Shown here piece by piece: positions 6,754-14,488 of a DNA stretch of 16,804 nt. Every line of letters starts with the position of its first letter. Position 1 is the stretch's first letter. Source of the DNA: an uncultured Methanomassiliicoccales archaeon (lineage in GTDB: Archaea > Thermoplasmatota > Thermoplasmata > Methanomassiliicoccales > Methanomethylophilaceae); assembly GCA_934234005.1 (NCBI GenBank), contig CAKQHC010000024.1, forward strand, positions 1 through 16,804, written 5' to 3'. A program made the translations under genes and the position numbers. Under the pieces are notes generated by a model. It was given only the letters and a program-made list of their open reading frames with translations, ran no database searches and was not told the DNA's origin.

Positions 6754-8143
6754 ATATTGCCGAACACACGGTAAACACCAGAAGGGACATGGGCGTCAGA
6801 ACAGAGAACCTCCACAGGACGTTTCCTCTGACATCGTCTATTTTCAGATTCGATATCAGCACGGAGATTACGGCACAAAGTTCTATCAGATACAGTCCGA
6901 GCACGGTACCGACGTTTTCCATTGCATCGTATCCCGTCAGTTCGGACATCGGCCCCAGTATGGCCACGCTCATGCCCAAAACCATCGGGGCGAATACCGA
7001 AGCGGTAGCCAACATCATATCGGTAAGACTTTTGAGGCGTATCGCAAGTCCTTCCGTGACAGCTTTTCTGTTGCGGTACTGGCGTCCGAGCATTACGGCA
7101 AGTCTGCCGGCATCGTCGTTATCTTTTTCGGCGCATTCCATAACGTCTCTGACAGATTGTGCACATTCCAAAGATACCGGCGATACGGACCGTTTAACGG
7201 CATTTCTCCAATCGCCTCTCGAAACCGACATGGAACCTGCCAGCCTGACACGTAAACCGTCGCATGCGCTTTTCCTGCGCAGAGCTTCGTCAACGGCGGT
7301 ATCACAGTTCATTCCTTCCTGCATCATCTCGCCCATATCCGTGAAGCATTCTCTGACGGCATCCTCGCACATCCTGCGTTTTATTTCGGCACGGTGTCCT
7401 TTGATGTCCGTAATCAATGCGATGACGATGGCCGGAGCTATGCCGAGAATCACGGTGTTGGTCACGTTACCCGTATAAACGTAATTGAACGCACACAGCG
7501 GAACGGAAAGCAGCAGCGGATACAGACGTTTTACGTCGGTTTTTTCCTGTACGATAAACGGATTGGACATACGCATCCATATGCATATGCACACAAGCAC
7601 AGCGGGAATTATCACGAGAGTTATTGCAGAGACGACTCCGGAATCCAATCCTCCGACCGAGAACAAACCTCCCATCCCCAGCAAAGGCAGTATGGACATA
7701 AGCATCATCGGAAGCATTATTCCCATTCCGTATACCGTCAGACAGGGGGTGTTCAGAGATGCACAGTATCTGTCTCCCATAATCCTGACGGCTTCCAGGG
7801 AAGATTCGCATGCCTCGTCCATGAGACGGCGTTCTTCGGTTCTGTCGGAAGACGATGCGGCGGACAGAACGATTCTGACAGACCTTCTGTATCCGGAAGC
7901 GGTATCCGGAAGATTTGACATCAGGGCCTCCAATGCATCTTCCGTACACGCATATTTTCTGCAGTCTGTCATCCGTACGCATTCCGAGAACAGTCCGGCC
8001 GAAAGTTCCGGCCCCTCCGTTGAAACGGAACGTATCGCATTATCAATCGAATTTCCCGATTGCAGTGCGGATACCATCAACCCTATCACGCGGGGACATT
8101 CCGCCGTGAGTTTCCTCCCGTATTCCGCAGTGTGTTCTTTCAC
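6746..8143 (-). CDS. Archaeal type II/IV secretion platform protein (T2SSF/TadC-FlaJ-like)
   Basis: This protein would be the inner-membrane platform on which the cytoplasmic ATPase acts to insert pilins or pseudopilins. From GTG 8143 it has 465 aa. Two related T2SSF-like halves are visible: a soluble helical stretch at ~15-130 followed by membrane segments at 138-160, 169-190, 206-223 and 229-246, then a second soluble stretch at ~255-375 followed by segments at 376-398, 412-431 and 445-463. This two-lobe layout is typical of archaeal FlaJ/TadC-type proteins. The start is GTG, overlapping the TGA of the ATPase gene as GTGA with no clear Shine-Dalgarno, so translation is probably coupled. The open frame extends upstream to 8383, but that part is the ATPase gene read in another frame. 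Its partner gene next door makes the role fairly secure; the cargo is unknown. Confidence 0.87.
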   Translation of the reverse strand: MKEHTAEYGRKLTAECPRVIGLMVSALQSGNSIDNAIRSVSTEGPELSAGLFSECVRMTDCRKYACTEDALEALMSNLPDTASGYRRSVRIVLSAASSSDRTEERRLMDEACESSLEAVRIMGDRYCASLNTPCLTVYGMGIMLPMMLMSILPLLGMGGLFSVGGLDSGVVSAITLVIIPAVLVCICIWMRMSNPFIVQEKTDVKRLYPLLLSVPLCAFNYVYTGNVTNTVILGIAPAIVIALITDIKGHRAEIKRRMCEDAVRECFTDMGEMMQEGMNCDTAVDEALRRKSACDGLRVRLAGSMSVSRGDWRNAVKRSVSPVSLECAQSVRDVMECAEKDNDDAGRLAVMLGRQYRNRKAVTEGLAIRLKSLTDMMLATASVFAPMVLGMSVAILGPMSELTGYDAMENVGTVLGLYLIELCAVISVLISNLKIDDVRGNVLWRFSVLTPMSLLVFTVCSAISI

Positions 8144-9792
8144 GGTTTTCCCAACCCTATTTCCGCACGGAAGCGTGCAATACGCAGATCGGCGGGACGT
8201 TTCGTATCGAATACGAGTTCGTTTGCTTTGATTATCCATTCCGGAGAGAAGAATTTCGGATTTCTCATCCCAGCTTCCGACAGAGCTCTGTGAAGTTCGG
8301 TGCGTATGTGCAGTTCCTTCACGAGGTCGTCTTTTCCGTATCTGAGGAAATCCGACGTACGCCTGATGACGCGCGAATCCCACATGAAATCTGGATTCAG
8401 AAGATCAACAAACGATCCCGGGGTATCGGCGGTACCTTTCATTTCCCACAGTTTTCTTTCGTAATGGCCGTTTTCTTTGTTGCGTACGGTTTTGAGAACG
8501 ATTACGGCATCGGTAGCATTGAACGCTTCGGGAGCCACCCCCATATCGTTGACTACCCTGTTGTATACGCTTTCCGCACTGTCGCCGTGTATAGTACCCA
8601 TGATAGAGCTTCCGGATTTTCCGGTACTCATGCTGCTGTACAGAATTTTGGCCTCGTCTCCGCGGACTTCTCCGATTATTATGGCGGATTCTCCCATTCT
8701 CAGCGATACGCGCAAAGCTTCTTTGGAACGGGAGAACTGATCTCCCTGCATATGTTCGTCCACGAGTATGGTTTGTACTTTGTATCCGACCGAACGCATT
8801 TCTTCGTCGCACAGCTCCAGAGTATCGGATATCGTCAGGATTCTCTGGTCCAGCGGAAATTCCATCATCAGTGCCGACAGGAGAGAGCTTTTGCCTGCGC
8901 CTCTCGCGCCCGCAATCAGGATAGACGTGCGCGAATTTACCAGAAACGACAGAAGTCCCGCGGTTTCCGCGGTAATCGTCCCGTTCGCAATAAGACGGGG
9001 AAGCGTCCATGGGACGGAAGAATGTTTTCTTACGGCCATGGCATTGCCGTTGGGACTCATCGGATAACCCATGACTGTGACTCTTGCGCCGAATCCGGGC
9101 ATATCCGTCTCCAACACGGGCGAAGAGTGGCAGAAACGCAGACCGCTTTCCCTTTTCAGAATGTTTATCAGCGCGTTAAGTTCCGTGTCTTCGATCATAA
9201 GGTTGGTACGGCATCTGATATGGCTGTTGATGCCCTGTACTCCGTTGATCGTGATGTGTATTCTGTTCTTCGAACACGGAGCATCGACGTATATGTCTTC
9301 GATATGGGGATCGGACAGCAACAAAGCGAATACGCCGGGTCCGACGGTGTTGCGTTCGACCGTATCCGATATCGCATCCAAAAGCGAATCCATATCGTCC
9401 GTATCGGCGCATTTCACGATATCGTCGTATTTTCCGAGTAGAAATTCCCTGGAAAGCGAATATGCCCTTCTCGCAGATCCCGATGATATGGCATCGGTAA
9501 CCGCATGCACGGCTTCGCATACGATTGAATTTAATTCTTCCGGATACGAATATTCGTCGGGTTCGAGACGGTATTCGGTTTCACCGGAGGGCAGAGTACC
9601 TATTCTTACGCCGCAGTTTTTCAGTTCGTATCCCGCAACAGGGGAGAATTTGCTGTCACAAGGCATCATCCAACACGAAACGTAGGACGGTTTGATACGT
9701 TCCGGAACAGAGGAACGTTTGAAGAACAGTTCGGCCAGAGGAGACTGCCGCTCCGTCGTGTTGGAAACGATGTGTCCCGAACGAAATATCAT
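8140..9792 (-). CDS. Archaeal type IV pilus/type II secretion ATPase (TadA/VirB11-like)
   Basis: This cytoplasmic motor ATPase would power pilus assembly or secretion through the adjacent platform protein. It has 550 aa from ATG 9792. Visible motifs are SDPHIEDIYVDAP in the N-terminal domain, Walker A GARGAGKSS (Lys301), the Asp box TISDTLEL (Asp323), Walker B AIIIGEVRGDEA (Glu375) and the His box GTIHGDSAESV (His402). The ~150 residues before the conserved core vary and are unassigned. An in-frame GTG at 9801 is also possible. ATG 9792 is preferred because AGGTGA (9803-9798) sits 5 nt before it and it lies directly after the upstream stop. It is second in an operon with a Cys-rich protein upstream and the platform gene downstream. 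It is not an archaellum FlaI by context, since no flagellin or fla genes are near. Confidence 0.93.
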   Translation of the reverse strand: MIFRSGHIVSNTTERQSPLAELFFKRSSVPERIKPSYVSCWMMPCDSKFSPVAGYELKNCGVRIGTLPSGETEYRLEPDEYSYPEELNSIVCEAVHAVTDAISSGSARRAYSLSREFLLGKYDDIVKCADTDDMDSLLDAISDTVERNTVGPGVFALLLSDPHIEDIYVDAPCSKNRIHITINGVQGINSHIRCRTNLMIEDTELNALINILKRESGLRFCHSSPVLETDMPGFGARVTVMGYPMSPNGNAMAVRKHSSVPWTLPRLIANGTITAETAGLLSFLVNSRTSILIAGARGAGKSSLLSALMMEFPLDQRILTISDTLELCDEEMRSVGYKVQTILVDEHMQGDQFSRSKEALRVSLRMGESAIIIGEVRGDEAKILYSSMSTGKSGSSIMGTIHGDSAESVYNRVVNDMGVAPEAFNATDAVIVLKTVRNKENGHYERKLWEMKGTADTPGSFVDLLNPDFMWDSRVIRRTSDFLRYGKDDLVKELHIRTELHRALSEAGMRNPKFFSPEWIIKANELVFDTKRPADLRIARFRAEIGLGKP

Positions 9793-9793
9793 C

Positions 9794-10237
9794 TCATTCA
9801 CCTGCCTTCTCCAAGGCCGATTCGGCGTGTTCCAATGCTCTGGACAGATCCTTCGCGCATTTCATGCATACTGGATCCCTGTTCAGAGAACCGTTTATGC
9901 ATCTTCTGACTTCTCTGATTCCCGCCTCGGGGAACCCGGACCATATCATGTCGCGTACCGATTTCGGGGACAGCGTGCAGTTCATGCATCTGATACGCCG
10001 GCGTTCCGTTCCGTTAATCCAATCCATTCCGTCTGCGGCGGAACGTACCATGGAAACGGCGGTGTAGGGGAGTTCCGTATCGTATCCGTTTCTGAGGATT
10101 ATCCTGGACGGGCAGGAACCGTTCATGTATGCCCCGACTATGCACGCGAAACATCCCGTATCGCCGAAACGGTGTTCGCATCCGCCGCAGTTTACAAGCA
10201 GAATTCCCTTTTCGGCGGAATCCGTTTTTTCGTTCAT
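9794..10237 (-). CDS. Cys-rich protein of unknown function with four CxxC pairs
   Basis: I do not recognise a family. The 147-aa protein has ten cysteines: CxxC pairs at 17/20, 29/32, 84/87 and 124/127, plus single Cys at 42 and 113. The spacing suggests two zinc or iron-sulfur sites, one in each half. There is no signal peptide or membrane segment, so it is probably cytoplasmic. The C-terminal ~20 residues are helical and charged. It is the first gene of the operon with the secretion ATPase and platform protein: its stop is separated from the ATPase ATG by 1 nt, and the ATPase Shine-Dalgarno lies inside its last codons. This suggests a role in assembling or controlling that machine. Start ATG 10237 has a TATA-like element 21-36 nt upstream and little or no leader. 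Confidence 0.75.
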   Translation of the reverse strand: MNEKTDSAEKGILLVNCGGCEHRFGDTGCFACIVGAYMNGSCPSRIILRNGYDTELPYTAVSMVRSAADGMDWINGTERRRIRCMNCTLSPKSVRDMIWSGFPEAGIREVRRCINGSLNRDPVCMKCAKDLSRALEHAESALEKAGE

Positions 10238-10257
10238 GCGGCAGATTGGTTCGGGCG

Positions 10258-10309
10258 GTTATTTCAATAAATCTACTGGATGCAGTTTTTACCGACAACA
10301 TATTTAAAG
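10258..10309. promoter_or_regulatory. Divergent promoters of the secretion operon and the U32 gene
   Basis: TATTTAAAG (10301-10309) in the plus direction centres 26 nt upstream of the GTG chosen for the U32 gene. On the minus strand, AT-rich TATA-like sequence at 10258-10273 (GATTTATTGAAATAA) lies 21-36 nt upstream of the Cys-rich gene ATG. Both predicted transcripts would begin at or within a few bases of the start codon. Confidence 0.55.
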
Positions 10310-10330
10310 CCCTTGTATTACACCGTATCC

Positions 10331-12238
10331 GTGGAAATATTATCGCCGGCAGGCTCACCCGATTCTTTGATAGCCGCCGTAAAGGGCGGATGCGATGCAG
10401 TATACCTTGCGGGAAAACAGTTCGGAGCCAGGGCTTTCGCCGGAAATTTCAGCGACCGCGAACTCGAAGGCGCCGTCGGATATGCGCACGACAACGGCAA
10501 AAAGGTGCACGTTACCGTAAATACTCTGGTCAAGAACAAGGAGATGGAAGAGGCAGTATCTTTTGTACGCTTCCTCGCTGATATAGACGCAGACGCAATC
10601 ATCGTTCAGGATCTCGGACTGCTGAAGCAGCTGCGCAACATCGATATCGCCAAGCACGCTTCCACGCAGATGCAGGTTCACTCTTCGGAAGGAGTGAAAT
10701 GGTGTGCCGAGAACGGTCTTTCCCGTGTCGTGCTTGCCAGAGAGCTCACTCTGGAAGAATTGGAACCGATTGTGAAAGATTCCCCGATAGAAACCGAGGT
10801 ATTCATTCAGGGAGCGCTGTGCTATTGTATGTCCGGAGGATGTCTGATGTCGGCGTTCCTGGGAGGGCGCAGCGGAAACCGCGGATCGTGCGCACAGCCG
10901 TGCCGCAAGAGATACGACCGCGACGGTACGGTCGGATACCATATGAGCTGTGCGGACATATACGGAGCGGATGCCATGCCCGCACTGCGCGACATGGGCG
11001 TAACTTCGCTCAAAATAGAAGGCCGTATGAGATCTCCCGCATACACGTATCTTGCCACCAAAGTATATTCCCTGGCGGAGAAAGGCGATTTCGGAAAGGA
11101 GTTCGAAGAGAACAAAGAACTTCTGCGCACCGTGTTCAACCGCGGCGTATGCCCGGGATATCTGGACGGCGTGAAATCTCCCGTACAGTCCGTATATCCG
11201 GATAACAGAGGATTCTTCATTGCGGATACCGTGATAAAGAACAAGACCATCGACAACGCTTCGTTCGATGAAAAACTCGGTCTGAGGGACGGAATATCCA
11301 TCTTTGACGGCGATACGAAGGTCGGAGGATTTAAGATTACGGATCTCGACCCCGTTCATGTTCCGTTCAAAATAGCCGACGGCAGATATCAGATTTACCG
11401 CACGTACGATCCCCGCATAGACACCGTGAAGAATCTTTTGGGAGAGACACCGAGATTCACCGGAGAAACGGAACGCAGACAGGTCCGTTTAAAACTGGAC
11501 AGGCAGCCGATAGACAAAGGCATTCCGGAACTTTCGTTTTATGTATCCGCCGTGAAGAATCTGGAAGCCGCTTTGCCTTATGCGAACCGTATTTATTTCA
11601 GCAACATGGACAAACTCGACGAGGCCGAGGAAATCTGTAAGCAGAACAACATCGAATGTGTTGCGCTTCTTCCGAGATTTGATTCATCGGATTCCGTTAC
11701 GTTTAACGACAGACCGGTAATGGTCAACAACGTAGGCCAATACCGCGCCTGCAAAGGTGCTCCCAGGATATACGCGAGCAACATCATGAACATCTTCAAC
11801 TCATACGTTCCGCTGAATCTGTTTCAGGCAACGCTGTCTGTGGAACTTTCGCGCAACGAAGTATCCGATCTGGTATCGCATTATCCGCACCGTACGGAAG
11901 TCATGGCTTTCGGAAGAACCGAGCTTATGTACACCCGCGATCCCGCAATGGACAACTGCACTCTGAAAGACGATACGGAAGCCGTATTTCCGGTGTATAA
12001 GGACAGGCGCGGATTTTCGCACATTCTCAATTCGGTCGATCTCTATCTGATAGACAGTCTGGAAGAACTGGGAAGGTCGGGGGTATCGTCGGTAGGATTG
12101 GATTTGAGAAAACGTCCGCCGGCTTTGGTCAAGGCCGTAGGGGAAATGTGCGTAAATCCGACTCCCAAGATGCGCGACCGCATCACCGAGATGTGCGGAG
12201 GTTCTTTCACCAGAGGTTTGTATCAACGCGGTGTCTGA
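10331..12238 (+). CDS. U32-family protein (peptidase U32 / RlhA-TrhP-like)
   Basis: U32 proteins are annotated as collagenase-like peptidases, but characterised bacterial members (RlhA, TrhP, UbiU/V) act in RNA or quinone hydroxylation and bind an iron-sulfur cluster. This 635-aa protein starts with EILSPAGSPDSL and carries the family signature EVFIQGALCYCMSGGC (about 156-171). Cys164, Cys171 and Cys187 have the C-x6-C-x15-C spacing of cluster ligands; Cys207, just ahead of the KIEGRMRS segment, is a candidate fourth. A long C-terminal half of unclear role follows. The frame opens earlier, at ATG 10280, but GTG 10331 is preferred: it begins right at the conserved N-terminus and lies 26 nt from the TATA box, so translation would be leaderless. 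A role in rRNA or tRNA hydroxylation is inferred from the family; peptidase activity is not supported by any visible catalytic motif. Confidence 0.88.
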   Translation: MEILSPAGSPDSLIAAVKGGCDAVYLAGKQFGARAFAGNFSDRELEGAVGYAHDNGKKVHVTVNTLVKNKEMEEAVSFVRFLADIDADAIIVQDLGLLKQLRNIDIAKHASTQMQVHSSEGVKWCAENGLSRVVLARELTLEELEPIVKDSPIETEVFIQGALCYCMSGGCLMSAFLGGRSGNRGSCAQPCRKRYDRDGTVGYHMSCADIYGADAMPALRDMGVTSLKIEGRMRSPAYTYLATKVYSLAEKGDFGKEFEENKELLRTVFNRGVCPGYLDGVKSPVQSVYPDNRGFFIADTVIKNKTIDNASFDEKLGLRDGISIFDGDTKVGGFKITDLDPVHVPFKIADGRYQIYRTYDPRIDTVKNLLGETPRFTGETERRQVRLKLDRQPIDKGIPELSFYVSAVKNLEAALPYANRIYFSNMDKLDEAEEICKQNNIECVALLPRFDSSDSVTFNDRPVMVNNVGQYRACKGAPRIYASNIMNIFNSYVPLNLFQATLSVELSRNEVSDLVSHYPHRTEVMAFGRTELMYTRDPAMDNCTLKDDTEAVFPVYKDRRGFSHILNSVDLYLIDSLEELGRSGVSSVGLDLRKRPPALVKAVGEMCVNPTPKMRDRITEMCGGSFTRGLYQRGV

Positions 12239-12254
12239 CTGAATCCAGTTGATT

Positions 12255-12266
12255 CTTTAAAATATC
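12255..12266 (+). promoter_or_regulatory. TATA box of the pilin-like gene pair
   Basis: CTTTAAAATATC lies ~28 nt upstream of ATG 12289 in the 50-nt gap behind the U32 gene. The message would start at the ATG itself, and no Shine-Dalgarno is seen. Confidence 0.5.
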
Positions 12267-12288
12267 CGATGCGCAAGTATACGGAATC

Positions 12289-12672
12289 ATGCTAAACAAC
12301 CGTAAAGGCGATATGGGTTTCGGAGAGGCCGCAATATCTGTCATAGCAGTGGTATTGATATTGAACGCGTTCGCGGCAGCCGTGGCAGGCCATGACTACA
12401 GCAGCGATCCCGGGAAATTGGATTTCGGTATGTTGGATTTCGGCATATCAGATGGAGAATTCGTATTGAATTCGGCAGGATACGTAGAATCGTACATTCA
12501 GAGGGAAAGCCTCGACGGATTGGAATTAAGGGTCTCGTGTCCGCTGTACAGGGATTATCGCTGTTCGTTCGGTTCCGCCACGGAATACAGTTTCATTTAT
12601 TCCGGTACGGGTGTGGCGCACGACGACTGCGGAAGAACGGTGCCGGTTGTATACAGGGTGTCGGTATGCTGA
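12289..12672 (+). CDS. Small pilin-like exported protein 1
   Basis: This 127-aa protein has a class III (prepilin) type N-terminus: MLNNRKG, then a short polar stretch with Glu13, then a hydrophobic helix at ~14-34. Cleavage by an archaeal prepilin peptidase after Gly7 would leave the acidic residue at mature position 6. The remainder is polar with four cysteines (84, 92, 114 and 127, the last being the C-terminal residue), which could form disulfides outside the cell. I do not recognise a named family. It overlaps the next gene, which has the same N-terminal plan. With the ATPase/platform operon ~2 kb away on the other side of the U32 gene, it is probably a minor pilin or pseudopilin of that machine. 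The start is supported by the TATA spacing. Confidence 0.75.
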   Translation: MLNNRKGDMGFGEAAISVIAVVLILNAFAAAVAGHDYSSDPGKLDFGMLDFGISDGEFVLNSAGYVESYIQRESLDGLELRVSCPLYRDYRCSFGSATEYSFIYSGTGVAHDDCGRTVPVVYRVSVC

Positions 12673-13100
12673 GAAACAATAAAGGATTCAGCGCAATATT
12701 CGACGTTTCCGTATTCACCGTCATAATTCTGCTTTGTGTTCCGTTGATATTCTATGCGATCCCGGAGAACGTGCACGGTACCGAAGCGGGGGACGCGATG
12801 GATGTTCTGACGGATACGAGACTGCGCATAAGCGATGTTACTGATACGGACGACGGTACCGTATGCGGACTGTATGATTTGTTGGCGTATTCGGTTTATT
12901 CCGGAGACAAGGGTCCGATGGAATTCGTAAAATCGTATTTGGACGAGGTTCTGTCAGGCCGTGATTATCTCTTTTCGGCAGAGTTCAAAGGAAAATCCGA
13001 CAGCATAGGCAGTCTTGCCGGAGACGCAGCATCGTATTCGGAGCGTACGTGCAAAGTTTCCTCCGGAGGGGAAGTCGTTCTTAGGCTGGAGGTTGGGTAA
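12666..13100 (+). CDS. Small pilin-like exported protein 2
   Basis: This is a 144-aa protein starting MLRNNKGFSAIFDVSV, with a hydrophobic helix at ~8-31. As in the gene before it, Lys-Gly at 6-7 would be the prepilin cleavage site and an acidic residue (Asp13) sits at mature position 6. The rest is polar and mildly acidic, with Cys67 and Cys129. The ATG at 12666 lies inside the last codons of the preceding gene (7-nt overlap with its TGA), so the two are co-translated. The longer open frame beginning at 12537 is the first gene read out of frame and is rejected as the start. The family is not recognised. It is probably a second minor pilin or pseudopilin partner. Confidence 0.75.
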   Translation: MLRNNKGFSAIFDVSVFTVIILLCVPLIFYAIPENVHGTEAGDAMDVLTDTRLRISDVTDTDDGTVCGLYDLLAYSVYSGDKGPMEFVKSYLDEVLSGRDYLFSAEFKGKSDSIGSLAGDAASYSERTCKVSSGGEVVLRLEVG

Positions 13101-13130
13101 CGTTACGCATGAGATTATTTCGGCACAACA

Positions 13131-13140
13131 TTCTAAATAA
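13131..13140 (+). promoter_or_regulatory. TATA box of the alpha/beta hydrolase gene
   Basis: TTCTAAATAA is centred ~24 nt upstream of ATG 13160, which predicts a leaderless message. It lies in a 59-nt gap after the second pilin-like gene. Confidence 0.45.
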
Positions 13141-13159
13141 CATTCAATGATGGTCGGTT

Positions 13160-13942
13160 ATGTTCGCCGAAGTCAACGGAATCAGACTGTCCTATTCGGA
13201 TACGGGCGAGGGATATCCCGTATTCATGATCCCGGGGTTTGCGGCAGACCGCAGATTCTGGAAAGACATGGTCGGAGAACTGAAAGATTTTCGTTGCATA
13301 TCCGTGGACAACCGCGGATCCGGAAATACCGAATACAAGGGAAAATTCAAAATCGAAGATTTAGCCGAGGACATAATTTCCCTTGCCGGTTCTCTCGGCA
13401 TACGCAGATTCAACATCATAGGATGGTCCATGGGTACGCATATCGCGGAAAAGATTTGTGCGTCGCATCCCGAAACGGTTAACCGCTGCGTTTTGGTATC
13501 GTCTTATCTGAGGCGTCCGTCCAGAGTGTACTATTTCCTGAAGAATTTCACCGCTTTGATGGAACAGGGCAAAATATCCGACGAAGGGTTCTGCATACTG
13601 ATGAATTCGTTCTGTTTTACCGAGGATGAGTTCCGTAAAATGGAAGAAAACGGTAACATGCCGTCACAATCCATGGATTTCGACACAGAAGGGTTGAAGA
13701 GACAGATTGATGCGGTAAACAATTACGATCCGTATCCGGCCATTGAAAAAATCGAAGCACCCGTAATGGTAATCCACGGCAGCGAAGACACTATGGTTCC
13801 TCTGTACCATGCGGAAGAACTGTCCGCCCGTCTTAAGGACAGCGAACTGATAATAATGGAAGGTGCCGGACACAGAATATGCCCGGCATCATACGGCGAT
13901 TTGGTAAGAGAATTCTTTTCACGCCGATTCGGTCAGTTTTAA
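13160..13942 (+). CDS. Alpha/beta-fold hydrolase
   Basis: This is a complete 260-aa member of the alpha/beta hydrolase superfamily (esterase, lipase, peroxidase and related activities). The oxyanion-hole region is MIPGFAAD (23-30), DNRGSG (50-55) is the usual strand-turn motif, and the nucleophile elbow is GWSMG with Ser90. The acid is Asp210 in VIHGSEDTMVP and the base His238 in EGAGHRI. A lid-like insertion spans ~115-190. The triad is intact, so it should be active, but the substrate cannot be read from sequence. ATG 13160 has its own TATA box and looks leaderless. The 3' end overlaps the convergent pdxT gene by 24 nt, with no terminator between them. No link to vitamin B6 metabolism is evident beyond that overlap. 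Confidence 0.9.
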   Translation: MFAEVNGIRLSYSDTGEGYPVFMIPGFAADRRFWKDMVGELKDFRCISVDNRGSGNTEYKGKFKIEDLAEDIISLAGSLGIRRFNIIGWSMGTHIAEKICASHPETVNRCVLVSSYLRRPSRVYYFLKNFTALMEQGKISDEGFCILMNSFCFTEDEFRKMEENGNMPSQSMDFDTEGLKRQIDAVNNYDPYPAIEKIEAPVMVIHGSEDTMVPLYHAEELSARLKDSELIIMEGAGHRICPASYGDLVREFFSRRFGQF

Positions 13943-14488
13943 GAAGTATTCGTGAACGCGCGTGTCGTCCGTGAGTTCGGGATGGAATGCCGTGGCAATC
14001 TGTTTTCCGTATTGGGCGGCAACGATTCTTCCGTCGTGTACGGCAAGCACATCCACACCGTCATCGTACGATTCTATGCACGGAGCACGGATGAATTCCA
14101 TGGGAATGTCTCCGATACCCTTGAAACCGTCGACGCACGAGAAACTTCCCAACTGGCGTCCGTATGCGTTGCGTTTAACCGTAATGGGCATGGTTCCGAT
14201 ATGACAGCGGTCATCGTTGGATATATGTTTCGCAAGAAGTATCATTCCGGCACATGTGCCCATGACGGGCAGACCGTCCGAAATCATCCCGCGGAGTTTA
14301 TCCATCATCCCGAGGTCGTTCAGCAGTTTGCCGATGACGGTACTCTCACCGCCGGGGAGGATTATGCCGTCCATCGGACGTTCGAGATCGCGCAGCTGTC
14401 TGATCTCGAAGCAGTCGGTGCCCAATGCTCTGAGCATATCCTCGTGTTCGATGAATGCGCCCTGTACGGCAAGGACACCGACGGTCAT
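13919..14488 (-). CDS. pdxT: Pyridoxal 5'-phosphate synthase glutaminase subunit PdxT
   Basis: PdxT hydrolyses glutamine and channels ammonia to PdxS in the deoxyxylulose-independent PLP synthase complex. The 189-aa protein has the family N-terminus TVGVLAVQGAFIEHE, LPGGEST (44-50), nucleophile Cys79 in GTCAGM, and the His169/Glu171 pair in AFHPEL; the triad is complete. ATG 14488 is chosen. It overlaps the pdxS stop by one base (TGATG) and gives the usual [10 protein letters not shown] beginning. A GTG one codon earlier (14491) is possible. It is the second gene of a pdxST operon, and its 3' end overlaps the opposing hydrolase gene. Confidence 0.96.
   Translation of the reverse strand: MTVGVLAVQGAFIEHEDMLRALGTDCFEIRQLRDLERPMDGIILPGGESTVIGKLLNDLGMMDKLRGMISDGLPVMGTCAGMILLAKHISNDDRCHIGTMPITVKRNAYGRQLGSFSCVDGFKGIGDIPMEFIRAPCIESYDDGVDVLAVHDGRIVAAQYGKQIATAFHPELTDDTRVHEYFLKLTESA

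Noticed and set aside
8290..9441. A 383-codon open frame antisense to the secretion ATPase
   Set aside because: Same cause: it mirrors a gene with intact ATPase motifs, and its translation has no recognisable features.
10355..11359. A 334-codon open frame antisense to the U32 gene
   Set aside because: It is opposite the conserved U32 core, including the Cys signature, and resembles no protein family.
12537..12665. Longer start for the second pilin-like gene
   Set aside because: The extra 43 residues are the first pilin-like gene read in a different frame and would bury the export signal.
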